Made by a program: the position numbers and the translations under genes
Shown here: positions 1 through 13,200 of the stretch, one piece after another
Position numbering within the stretch: the stretch's first letter is position 1
Layout: each line of letters begins with the position of its first letter
Assembly: GCF_963855985.1 (NCBI RefSeq)
Contig: NC_087092.1
Coordinates: 8,308,001 to 8,372,000, forward strand
Origin: Ostrinia nubilalis
Taxonomy: Eukaryota > Arthropoda > Insecta > Lepidoptera > Crambidae
Length of the DNA: 64,000 bases
Direction: 5' to 3'
Notes under the pieces: model-generated
Told to the model about the DNA's origin: nothing
The model's database searches: none
Seen by the model: only the letters and a program-made list of their open reading frames with translations

Positions 1-1045
1 AGAAGTTGGAGCGCTAACCTTAGGGTGAGAGCAACCTTTGCACGCCGCACGGCTGTTTTTGGCTCTCTGAGAGTTTGAAGCTTCGTATTGCTCTCATTTT
101 TGGAGCCACAATGTTGGTACTTGGTTTTTTAGATAGCTTAAATAATAGAGTTTTTGTAGTAATGAAGAATTTTAATAAATAATATTCCATTTGCTTATTA
201 TTTGAGCTAGAAAAAAAACTTACGAACTTACGTACTATCACGAACTAGTAGCCGTTTACCTTATTTCATTAAAAGCCAATTTTGAAGGAACAACACTTGA
301 GTTTTTTTGTGTTCTAGTTAGGTACAAAGCATATTAACTAATGTTTTAGTATCTCTATTATGATTTGGACTTGAAAATATTTTTTTTTAAATTTATTTCT
401 ATCTTGCTTTAATATTGTTCTTACACATTCATTTAGTTAAGTACATCTTAAATTATTATTACATTTAACTTATCCTAAATAAATGAATAATCTCGGCTTT
501 TAATTCTATTTTGTGCCAGGTTTTGGTTTTTGTTGAGGTGTAGGTATATGACTATGTACAATCGTCAACACAATAGGCTTTACGTTTTTGTTGAAAAGTC
601 GCACACAAATTACAAAATTAAAATGTCACAGAAGTTTGATATGTCAACGCCTGTACACCAAGACACCAAGAGACTTGTTGTAACATTTGACCCGGTTGAT
701 GTAGGGTTCCCATCACAATCACATTTTCCATTTATGGCAACTCGTTGTATTCTATAGGCCGTGACTGTTGCACGGTTCACGTTAAGAACTTTAGTGAAAA
801 ACTTGTCATTTTGCACGAAACTAGTACTCGTGGAATAAAATTAAAGGCTATTGAAAAGCTGGCTCATTAGCGCGTGGAACTGTGTACCACAAGTAACATG
901 GTGGGTGTTTCTACTCAAAATCTATGGAGAAACAACATTTTGAAAGCCCATGAAAAGTATCTCCATGATTTGTGGTAAATATTTACATAATTTAAAAGTA
1001 CTTTTCCATGTAAAACATTTCTTGATCAAGTCTTCTATTAATTGA
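1..1045 (-). other. PKG 3' untranslated/flanking region
   Basis: AT-rich sequence downstream of the PKG stop with no convincing gene. On the minus strand an AATAAA lies at 397-392 and is a possible poly(A) signal, which would give a 3' UTR of about 650 bases. The short frames at 530-757 and 610-816 overlap on opposite strands and have no recognisable content. Confidence 0.3.
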
Positions 1046-1205
1046 TCAGAAGTCTATGTCCCAACCCGACGTCTCATCTGGAGGCAGTTTGTCTTTGGGA
1101 TACTTTTCGAAGTTGGAAAGGTCCCAGTCGTTGGCGACGGGTTGCACCAGCGGCGCTTTCAGCCGGCGCTCGCGTAGGCCTTCCCAGTCAAATCCGAGGA
1201 ACCAT
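1046..1205 (-). CDS. PKG terminal coding exon
   Basis: Residues 687-739, completing [11 protein letters not shown] and ending [12 protein letters not shown] then TGA (1048-1046). The AGC C-terminal tail is complete. The acceptor is CCTCTATTTCCAG. Frame upstream of the acceptor is intronic, so the start at 1405 of the surrounding open frame is not real. Confidence 0.95.
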
Positions 1206-4200
1206 CTGGAAATAGAGGAAAAACAACATTGTAGAAAGTTAAATTTCTCTACCGACAATGCAGACAGAACGCAACTCGCCGAGCCCAGTGTTCTAAATAC
1301 AGGATGGCCATTTCCTATATGCAGTAACCAGTAAGTAGTTGGTTTGGTTATGCTTATTAAACCAATTTTACCATTAAATTCGTGTATAAGTTTTTGTTTC
1401 TTCATAAAAATTTGCGCTCTACCTCAACGACATTAAAGAATCATGTTGTGTCTATTCTAAAAGTGGGTCATTTTGATCTTTATTTTTGATAAACTTGATC
1501 ACATTCATTAATGCAGGGACATACGAGTAAATCTCCACCCTGTATTTAAACATGTTCTTATCTTTTTCATTTATGCATGCATGACAAACTACCACATCTA
1601 CTCGTAAATGTAAAAAGTATTTATCTATTTAACGAGAAATGCATTCATTTATTCCATTTAATGACGCATTTCTTCATTTAATCTTAAATGTGCATCGCAT
1701 AGCTCGTTTCACTATAAGTGGATTAGTTATCAGAAATTATTAATTTTATCAGAAATTTAAATGTAAGAAAGCCAAAACCTATTGATTCAGACATTCTCGC
1801 GTAATAAGTGTACCTACCTACTTAACTGTAGGTGAACTGATTATTATAGGTACTGTACCATTATAATTAAGTATTATGTGGGTTACGTATGTTTCAGAGC
1901 TCGGCTTTGTATAATAAACAAGTCGGTGAGCGTTGCATGAAACATGCCACTATTATAATAATACCTCTGTGTGAGAATTCGAGCAGTTTAGTATTGTTGC
2001 GTGGAAATGAAGTCTTGTGATTTAAGTAGGTAGGTATATGATTTTGCAGAAAATTCCAATGCAGCTATACTTACTCTAACTAAGAGCCTGAAATTTGATC
2101 ATTGCCTCAAGATTATGAACTCGGGTCGACTTCGACATCAAAATATATGCGAGATGGTATTTGAGAGTTGTAAGCCACTTACTTCTGGTTTTTAACGTCA
2201 TCCATTCCGTTCTTGAGGTACCCAAGTCGCTCGGCCGGTACAGCACGACACAGCTTCCGAATGAGGTTCTTGGCGGAGTTGGAGACGCGCGGGTGGAAGG
2301 CCACAGCATCGATCCCGCGCAGGATCAGGGTGTAGGTCTTCATGTGGTCGCCGCCGGTGGCGCGGAAGGGCGGCTTGCCCACCAGCAGCTCGTGAATAAA
2401 CACCCCTAACGCCCAGCAGTCCACTGCACGGTCGTGTCCCTTTAAATTGACATAAGAAAATTACTCTGAACGTCATATTGTTTCACTTTATTTTCTCATC
2501 CACTACGGAAAATTCTAGCTTAGGTTATAGATTTTCCAGAGAGCTCGAAAAAGAAACGACGTTGACGTAATTACGTTAAGTATTTACTGACCTTATTCAG
2601 CACAATTTCTGGTGCAACATATTCAGGAGTTCCCGCAAATGTCCAAGTTTTACTGTTCGCTGATATTCTCTTCGCAAACCCAAAATCAACCTAAAACAAA
2701 GGGAAACATTTTTCAGGGTGTAATAATTGTTTGAGATTTTTATATTCAGCAAAAACATTAAGTAAGTGACCTACCAATTTGATATAGCCGTTCTTATCCA
2801 GCATCAAGTTCTCCGGCTTGAGATCCCGGAAGATGATGTCCTTGGAGTGCAGGTACTGGAAGGCCTCGACCACGCAGGCGGTCATGAATCGCGACACGTT
2901 CTCTGGGAAGAAGCGCTGCTTCTGCAGGATGGTCCACAAGTCGCCGCCCAGCACCGGCTCCATTAGGAAATAGATGTACTTGTTGTCTTTGAACGTGCGG
3001 TAGAGCCTGTTGACAAAGTAGGTACTATGCGGTTACTGTTACGTGATTAATCGCTATTAGTAATCCATTGATTTATAAATTATGTGTTGAAGCTTTTCCC
3101 TATGACAGTTTAACAACTGCGAAAAAGATTATTACTTAGTTGGCTACACGAATAGTTGGTTTAGCTATAAGGCTAGTTAGACCATTAATTGCTACCTACC
3201 AAAGGAAATCAAGGTGACTAAAGTGTTTTAAATTTTCCTAAGGTTCGTTGAAGACTTATTTTCTATATCTACCTAGCGATAGTATGCTTTGTAGAAAATT
3301 TACATTTTTATGAGTTCAATGTCGCTGCTGTCTCTCGATTCGATCATACATGGGTACTTCTCATTTACACTCAAATTTGATGGTCACACAATAATAGTTC
3401 TTTTATTTTTTTTTTATAAACGGTATATGTTAGAACAATAACTTTGAAATCAGATGATAAAATATCTATTTAGCTACATACAAAATAAATTTTATCGTAA
3501 TAGAAGCAAAAATAATACGAAAAAATCACATGAAACGATAAAAAACGGGGTCATTTTTCGCGTTCTCATCGTGTCACACCTTCGGTTGCAATGAAAGATT
3601 TGGTTACTGCATTCACAATTTTCATTCAATTTGTGTGTAGCATATACTAAAATCATCGTAATTAAATATACTTTCCACACAATAGTCAAAAAAATATCTT
3701 CTTACAATTATTTTGAATTGAGAAAGCGAAATACGTTGGTCACACGATTTTAGGTACCTAAAAATTTGAGTAATAATACAAGATTGCCGTTAAACCGAAC
3801 ACCAGCAACCAATCACAGCGTTCTATTCGGTTAACGTCAGTCAGGGCCGCCGCAAGCGGGCGTGCAAGGCGTGCACCGCACGCGGGCGGCACGCCCAGGG
3901 GGGCGGCAAATCGGGCGCTCAGAGCTTCCGAGAAGATAAGCTCAGGGCGCTCAGAACAGCTGGGATCACGCAGCTGTTCCCGTCTGACGGAGGAGATGGT
4001 GTGTGCAATGCAGGCGGGGGCACCCCCACACTATCAGCCGCTGACCATCACCGTGGAGGGGAATCAGGAAGCGATCATATTGTCCCCTCCTCTGACCCCT
4101 CCGCCGCCGACGGAGTGAGGGCGCGTTTGGTTCGTCCTCGTGCTCTCGCTCCGAGGACTCATTTTGCAACATGACGTTTTCGCAGAAGGAGGCTATGGCC

Positions 4201-7200
4201 GCCCAGGCCTCATTACTGGACAGTAATGAGGCCTGGGCGGCCATAGCCTCCTTCTTTGACTATGCTAGCCAGCACGAGGTCTCGGCCCAGCGCCTCGAGC
4301 CCACGCCGCACACACTGCGAGGGTATCGTGCGCCTCGTCCTCCGAGCCACGCGGCGGACCACCTCTCTTCTCGAGCGGGCCTCTCGACTTCTGTCGAGAA
4401 TGTCAACCCATATGGGAGCCCCGTAAAGCGCAATGCTTTTCAAAATGCTGGCGTAAAGGAGCCGCCATTTGGCTCTCGAACCCCCCCACGATAAAGCATC
4501 CGCGGCCTTAGGCAGGCGCTATGACAGTATGGCAAAATGAGGATCAAACTGACACCGGCTATCCACTATCAGGCCCAGACAATTGCTCTGAACCTTAACT
4601 TCTATCCTGACTCCATCCACGGTAAAATAATATGGGCGTTAGGAGAAACACTCCAGTCTCCAGATGCGCTTGGCAATTTAAGTGCTGACAGTGGTCGCCA
4701 AATTGGCCGCGTCCATACAATCCCTCCCTCAGGCTGTGACGAGTGTCACCTGCATAGCTGATAACATCTACGCCCGGGTGGAGGGCGCCGCTTTGTACCC
4801 AATCATATCCGATGTTGAGTTAGCTGGACGGCCTTCCTTGCGCAGCAGGCATAGTTGTCCGGCCTAGGCAGGCAAAGAGGGGCACCCACAGCTGAGTTGA
4901 CACTGCGGGAATCTATCATGGATGGTAGAGCGAAAGAGGCAAACTGGTTCGGGAAGAGCGCTCGCAAAACCTTGTCTAGCAGAGCCTGCTCTTTAGCCAG
5001 TGGAGGACCAATAGGCTGTAGTTGGTTTCTAGCATAAAATCTCCCACAGTTAGTATCGTCGTCCAAACTTGCGAGCATTTCTGCCCTCGCTCGGTCTTTG
5101 GCGGCTCCGATTTCATAATGGCAAGCCATATGACGGGTCTCGTGAACGTCTACGCCAGCTACGAGTGAACGCAGCTCAGCTAGTTCAGCCGACCACCAGT
5201 AGACAGCACGACAAGGTGTGCGGTAGCGTGATCGAGGCATGTTAACATCACACACCTTAATTAACGATTTTCTTAATTGGATGACCGCCATATCACCGTC
5301 CGTGACTATCGCATACGAATGCAGCCTCCTTGGCCATCTCCCGATCAAAGCGGGTAAGCGCCCATCTGGGTAAGGGAGAGGAAATTGAGCGGGTCCCTCC
5401 CACACCCTTCATTGCTCCAGTGCGGTTAGAGCGGGAGTAGCACACGAAACGTCCACCACTAACCCTCCCTGCTATCGCACACTCGTGTGCACCGTCCCTC
5501 TACCCAAGAGGGATGGGGAGGCTACTACTATGATTTTTGTGCAAATGAAAATTTTCTCCCTTGTATAACTTTTTATCTACGCGACGTACAGAATAAATAA
5601 AAATACTTAAACAATTGAAATTTTATCGTCTTTATACTTCTCAAAGACATTTTTCTCATAGTCAACTATTGAAGCGTTAAATGTAAAAAATAATCAATGT
5701 TCGGCCCTTTAACTCAAGATGGTGACTAATGCTCTGACCTCTCGAGTTCGAAAACATACTTTTTTCATAACTAGCCCATTAAGCCCATACATAAAAATAT
5801 ACTTAGTTAATACAAATTAAAACATTTTACTTTCCACCTTTTGCAGGAAAAAAATACCTATTGATTGGACTATTAAGTTTAAGAAAATATGTCATAGCAT
5901 GAAAAATGAGAAAACATCAATTAAATTGACAAAACTCAGTAAGTAAGGTAGTCGTAGGGCGGCATAATCGGTTTTGCACGCGGGCGACGAAACAGCTAGC
6001 GGCGGGCCTGACGTCAGTCGCTCTTCGACCATTGGGGAGGTGAGGTAGGTCGATCGTCGTTCCGCGAAAAAAATACGTAACTTTTTGTGATTATCCATAG
6101 ACATACCGTCGCTTGCTTGAACAATATTTTCTACCTCTAAAATTTAAACAATTTAATTGAAACTTTGCCATTGAAAACTTAACATGTTAGACTTATGTAT
6201 GTAGTATTCAATTTGAACCGTTAAATTCAAATTTAAGGATAATTCATAAAAAACTAAAATTTTCGTCACCTTCGTGGCATCACCTTCGTGGTGTTTTATA
6301 CACGAAGGTGATTTTAGGCCACGAAAGTGATTTCTTGCTTTGGTTTATTTTAAAATATAGTGACTGGTGTTTATGTTTTTACAATATTTTAATAACTAAT
6401 AAATTATAAGTGGTAAGTAGAGATCAGTACATCAATAAATAAATAAGGGCCTCGATTTTTGTTGTCTGTCTGTATGACTGTATGTATGTCTGTATATGTG
6501 ACTGTGTATCTGTTTGTAAGATAAATGTAATCTAAAGTTTGAGTTAAAAGTTGTACAACAAAAATACGAGGCTCACTCTGGCCTAAATAAAAAATGTATT
6601 TTTGTTGAGGGACTGATAATCAGTTAGAGTTCCTTTTTATTGAGGTACTGATAATCCGTTTTTTGCTTCTTTAGCATTTCAGAATGCCACCAGTGTCACC
6701 CTTAAAACCAATTGCGTAGAATCTTGTAACTTAGTAGGTGACGTAATCGGTAAAATTTTATCTTGTATTTAAGTAGGTACCTATTTATATTATGTTATTG
6801 CTATTTATCTATGAAAATAAGACAAAATATATGTTTTATAAACACTTAAGAGTCATTTACAGTTGTAAAGTTTGAAAAAATTATTGCTGTGAAGTACAGA
6901 ATCACTTTCGTGGCATCAAAAAATTCAAAACGTTAAAGCTTCCAAACGAGACTCACTTTTTGACTGATTTACTGAGAATACAATCTTCACATCAAGCGCT
7001 ACAATTTTTGTTTACAAAAAGTTGAAATAAGTTAGAAATAAAATTCGCCACGAAGGTGACGATGAGAACCGTGGCGATGAGAAATACCCACATACCAAAT
7101 TGTCTAGACACGCCTTCATGTTTATGAGGCTATAGCTACTGCCATTATGCGTGACCGAGAATGTCATGATTTCGAAATAACCAGGTTATCAATTAATTTA

Positions 7201-10200
7201 ATTAAACTAATTTTGCTCTGTTACGGGTGACAGCAATCCTGTAGCTGTTGAAATATTTATTTATCTATTTAAATGCGTAAAACTAATAAATGTACTCGGA
7301 AAAAGGAAGACGGATGAAAAAAGCAATCAAAAAACAGGCTTAAATGCAGTGCAGATTTCGTTCATTAATCTTACAGAAGCAACTGAGCGCGACGAAAATA
7401 GTAGTTATCTTTATGTATAACTGATGAAGAAAGGATATCAATGAGCAACTAATTGATGGAACAACTCACACCACTCTATTTTAAAATTAAATCTTTGAAA
7501 ATGTTACTATAAATAACTGAGCTTTGATTAAGTTTGGTTATGAAAATTATTTTGTTTCTCGAGAATCTCTCGACACGTTTCCTAAACTTGAAGTGCTTAA
7601 CTTATAAGGAAGATAGCGTCTCTCTCCGACTTCGCACATGTGCAATGCTGATATGCATATTTTATACATATAAAACTTACTGTTCCATAAATCCGTTGCG
7701 TAAGTTTTAAAGATCTAAGCATACATAGGGTTGATAGGGTCAGACAGCGGAAAGCGACTTTTTTATACTATGTATAGCGAGTGTGTACACACAAGTAAAG
7801 CTCACTCGCCTTCGTGAGTTGCCAGAACTTTAATGAAGACAGGAATTCGATCTGCTCACTTGCATAAGAAAGGACTGTCGCACGCCATCATAATGTGCTT
7901 CTCGTTGTAGGCGTGCTCCTGCTGCTGCTGCTGGACCATGTCGATCTTCTTGAGGCACTTGAGCGCGAAGGTGATGGTCTTGTCGGGCCGGTACTGCACC
8001 AGCTCGACCCGCCCGAAGCCGCCCACGCCCATCGTGCCAACGATCTCCAAGTCTTTTAGTTCCACGTACTCGAACTCTGAGGGGTTAAAATGAGAAAAAT
8101 TTGGCCACGGCAGCAAAATTTTATTGTGTGAGAGAATTACACACAAGAAATTGTGTAAGTATAGCCTGACCAGGAACATAAAAACCCTCGCCATGTTGCG
8201 GAAAACTAATGGTACTAATTTCTTTTAATGGCAACAGTAACTGAAAACTTCATTGACATGTCACCTTGCATGTCAGTCTATTGCTGTCAAAGTGTAAACA
8301 AACTTTATTTTAAATGTGCGCAATTGATTTTGTGAATTAAATTGCTAAAATCTTTTTATAGTCGTGAAAGAAAAGTGGTTCACAATGTGTTAAAGTATTT
8401 GTCGAAGAGAAATACTAAGGGTTCGGACAATATTTTCATTGAATAATGTTTCCGACAAAGGTTGTCAAATTGACTGACATGTTTATCGTTTAGTACAGTC
8501 CACTATGAACATTTTGCTATGGTTTGTTTCAACTATACCAATTTTAAAAAAAATTGTCACTTTCTAAGTGTTTGAAGCGTTCATGAGCAGACATTGCAGT
8601 TGAATATTCAAGTTCTGAATTTGATTATTGATGAATAATAATAAAATAAATCCTACTAGCTCGATTGATGGTTTCATTTAATTTATTTAAACCAGGTTAC
8701 CTATAATAATATTTTTTCGTAAATTTATGAAAATATCAAATTAGCCCGTAATCCTGAATCCTAATACATAAAGTTAGCCTATTAATTTAACACAGGTACG
8801 ACTGTACTCAGTGTTGCACTATCAAATGCAATTGACGCGCCTCTATGCCAGGGTTTTTATGTTCCTGGTCAGGCTATACCTTCCTTCTAACTCTCGTTAC
8901 ACAGGTTAACTTTTTACGAGAGCGGCACATATTTTGTAATTTAAAAGTGTTTATTTAATAATAAAAATTTCATTTTCATTCAGGATTAAGAGCCATTTTA
9001 CATTTTCGTGCGAATTTCTAAGATTTTGGAAGCATGAATTACTATCTTAAGCAACACCCAGAGATTATTTAATAACTGCGAAAGATAGGTCAATCCTTGG
9101 TGTTGACCATTAATGAAACGGATTTACTAAAACTCTTTTGCTTAATTCACAGTGCCCCATCTCCCACAACCATTTTACGGAAAAATTGCCGCAGACTCAT
9201 TTTCAAAGTCCTGTATCTATTATTTATGCTCATATAATAAGCTTAAAAATATATAGTAATCATCGGACATATATTCTTGTAGTCCATTAATGAAATAGAT
9301 TCTTGAATTTCATTACCATTATTGAGTAAAATCTAAAAATAATTTGGCAAATTTGAAGATTAACGTCACATTTTGATCGTGGTTTTTGGTTTAAAAACAC
9401 AGCAATAACTGCAATAAAAGTATCCCAAAATAAAGAATATTCATTGTAGAATTGATTTCTACAGTTATTGTTTAAATATTAGTAACCACTTTGTCAAAAT
9501 ATTGATGTGAATATCAGTATAAATTACAATACGCAAGCCGACATCGATTAGTATGGCGCGAGCGCCCGTCAAGGTAGGACCTGTGTCATTTTTCCCGCCG
9601 TGACGTTTACGTGCGTTCGTGTCGTGAAGCGGTGATTTGTACGGCGACCAAATGCATTTGATACTATGCCGAGAGGCTGTTTCGAGTCGGCCGGCCGAGC
9701 AGAAATTGAAATGATGAATTTTAATTTCTTTGACGGATCTGGGTGTAACTATGTATAATATGTAGGTACCATGGTATTTAATTTAATAAATAAATTATAA
9801 AAAAGTATATTCATTATGCTAGCACCCTTAACACAAGCATATTGGTTGCCTACTTTTGGACTAGATGGCGCTGTGAAATTGTCCAAAGATTTGTTTATTT
9901 ATTTATCCGCTTTGAGTTTTGTTTCGTGAAGAAGAAAAAGAAGCGTTTTGTTTCGAGAGGGAAGCTTTGTTGTTAAATCTATACTAATAAAAGAGGAAAT
10001 ATTTAATTGTTTGTTTTTTTGTTTGGAGGCAATAGGCTCCGAAAAAAAATTCTTTCACGATTTAGAATCCTAATTTTTTTCTATGTAGGCTATAAAATAT
10101 TTTCAAAAACTTTAGTCCAAAATCTTTGATAAAATTCGACGTTTAATAAATAAATTAGATAACATATTAGTAATACTTTTTTTTTCAGTACGATTTTAGT

Positions 10201-13200
10201 ACTTGTTTTTCAGAAATTCTACGATTTAACTAAACTTATTAAGTGTTTATATTTTATGCATAATTTATTAACTTCTAAAATATACATATATCCTATTGAT
10301 AGATGACGTGCTTCGTATTTTATTAAAATTATTACCTGACTAGGTTAAAAAGGTGTGGAATGTTATTTTGGAGATAACTTGGTTCCATAGAAATATAGAG
10401 AGATGCTAAGTAGGTAATGCGCTGAGTTCGAAACTCAGTGTATTATTAGAAATTCACACACACAAAGAAATCAAATTATGTGCTCATTATCCACTGCGGT
10501 ATCAGTATTCAACGTTCGAATAATCTTTAATACTATGCAAGCAATATAAACTGTTTACATAATGACGTCGCTACTGTCATCATTGCTTTCACAAGCAATA
10601 TGTTCCAATTTGTCCCATGTCACATTTCCCTTTAGTTTCTGTAATCTGTGCTTGTTTCTAAGTTGATATCAATGAAATATTCCTTAGTACTTTTGATTTA
10701 ATTTTTTTTTAATTTTGACACGTGTTTGAAAAATCAAGGTCAGATAACAATAAAATAACAAGTGAAAACGTAACATTGCATTGCAACTCGCAATTTCGCA
10801 ATATTGATGAGGAGATTCCATTGGAAAGTCTGTATTCATTCCTAGGATTCCCCTAACACCATCAAATTCAAGAGAATTCAAGAGAGTGCAGTTTCCCATC
10901 TCATGCTTATGGACCACGGTTTAAAATAGTGTGGTTGCATAGAGCCTGCAACGGGCAACCGCGTGCACAGCTGCTCATACTAATTTTCGATACAAAAGTA
11001 GGTAAGTGTTGGCGCCCTCACGAGTTTTAGCGGAGTTCTATATTATGGTAGCGGGAGTAGACTTAATGGAAATCTATGCTTCTCCGACGACCAGTTGTAT
11101 GTGGAATACTCCAGAGTATGCGCACACAATAGCCTGGTGATTTTAGCACCTGAAGGAAAAACAAAAAAACATTGTTTACAAAGAAATCTGCGGCAGGTGT
11201 AGTGTTTTAATTTTGTTTTAGAAAGATCTCATAATTTTGTAAGTATTCAAATATTTAAACATAATAATTTGTAGATTTTATATCAAAAATATAATCATTT
11301 AACAAAATTAATTTTCTTAGAATATTTTAATTCTATTAGAACCATTTTCCACTTCATCGCAGAAGAAGTCGCGGGCAAAAAGCTAGTATGAAATATGTAG
11401 TATTGCCCGCGGCTTCACCCGCTTGAAATTTAGTTTGTCACAGATCGTCATAAATTATAGCCTATACATACATTGTTATTCTGGTCGACGCCAGGGATGG
11501 ATGAGCGTCGCTGTCGCTGGCGACAGGGTCTTCTGGTTCAGGGTTCATGGCGTAGGTCTCAGTCAAAATGAAATCCACTCTTAGAAATTAATAAACTCAG
11601 TGTATTCACGAAAATGATTACACACAGCACTAGAGTCGTATCGGAACTGAGTGAACCAAAGGTCTTGCGATAGGAACGTCCGACCCGAGTGATAGTTGAA
11701 CACAGACTGCCTAGTACTGCTGTACTGTACTGTAAAGTTTCATCAAAATTTGTTCAGTAGTTTTTGCGTGAAAGTGTAACAAACACCCAGACATCCACAC
11801 AAACTTTCGTATTTATAATATTAGTAAGACTAGTAAGAAGTAAGATAGTAAGATGAATTATTTTAGTTATTTGTTTACTTATAATAATATTTATTTATTT
11901 ATTTCTTAGCTCTGTCTGTTAATGGATCTGGAGGAGATGCAATGGCCACCTCCGTAACAAAACAATAGAACCCTATGGAGTTTGGGCTTGTGTGATTCGC
12001 CTTGACGAATAGTTCGTATCCAGCGTCCGATGATGGAGCTGTAAGGGGGCAGATTTTTTTTTTCACTATGTGACTGTCTTTATTTTGTACTTAATATATA
12101 TTTTACATATTATACCTATTCGTGTTTCATTATGAATCGAAATATAAAAGACAATAAACTCTATTAAAATTTTAAATTAATTTATCAAGTTTGAATACCT
12201 CATTCTACCTTAAAATTAATTGGCTCTGTGCACGATTACAGCGCCAACTAGCGTCCACAACTTTGTGTGCTCTGTCACATTGACATTTAGGTCGTATATT
12301 TGTGAAATGATATCGAAATGAAAAAATAACAAATATTTTCAACTAATAAATTGTTGTGATACCACGATTTGGATGGAAAAAAGGTTTTGAAATCATTTTG
12401 GTCATTCAAATCAAATCCAAAAAGTGTGTTTAATTTTGATTGTGTCAGGGTTTGTTTACTTCATTTATAATTGTAGTTTTACAGTAAAACAAAAAGAAAA
12501 AGCTACTTTAACGGTTTCATTATATAAAAGTAAATATATTTAAATGTTCCTGTATCGCTAGTAATAAATTAAATATCGTTTTCAGATCGAAATGAGTATT
12601 GTTTTGAAGACCGGGTTTGTGAGTTTTACAATATCAAATTCCAACCACAAACCGTATTTTAAGGAAAGTTGTTGGTATTGGCTGGACAAGTCCGAGATGT
12701 AGAAGAATTAAGAACAAAACAAGGGCAGAGTTCAATAATTCACGCTCTCATCATAAGGCAAACATCTGTGCACAACAACTACTGTGACTCATTTTTGTAC
12801 TACCACGTTGTATAGTCTAGTTATTTCCAAATTGTAAACGGCTATTAAACCAGCCCTATCGAAATACAGTCCACTCTTTTATTTAAGTTCCCAGTAGGAC
12901 CCTTTTCATGCGATTAGTTAATGATATTAAAATGTATTAAGTAGAATCGCTTTGCCATTGACAGATACAACTGATGACAGAGCTTACATTATTTCTACTT
13001 TTGACCACCATGAGCGCTGCGATCGATTATGTTACCCCCACCTAGTACTTCGCACCCAGCGAATAACTTAAATCAAGTCTTAATACGGTCACGGCTCAAG
13101 ATTTTTTTGTCCATTTCAGCGTTCTTTTTACTCTTTTGACGTTGCGTTGACAGCTTTTACCTAAATTCGCGCGGAATATTTTTGTGAAATGGCTCTTAAG

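Larger units (their letters stand above)
3007..7859 (-). other. PKG intron 7, repeat-rich
   Basis: 4.85-kb intron between the N-lobe and catalytic-loop exons. It holds the GC-rich decayed retroelement patch (3840-5540) and the CCACGAAGGTGA repeat (6260-7070). The remainder (3030-3830, 5560-6250, 7090-7800) is AT-rich with nothing recognisable. Confidence 0.7.

Noticed and set aside
4171..4494. 107-codon plus-strand frame as a host gene
   Set aside because: It shares its start with an inverted copy across a perfect palindrome and lies in a repeat-like GC-rich block; read as mobile-element debris.
10420..10450. AGTTCGAAACTC B-box-like sequence
   Set aside because: No A box at the right distance and no tRNA fold; probably chance or part of the surrounding Helitron.
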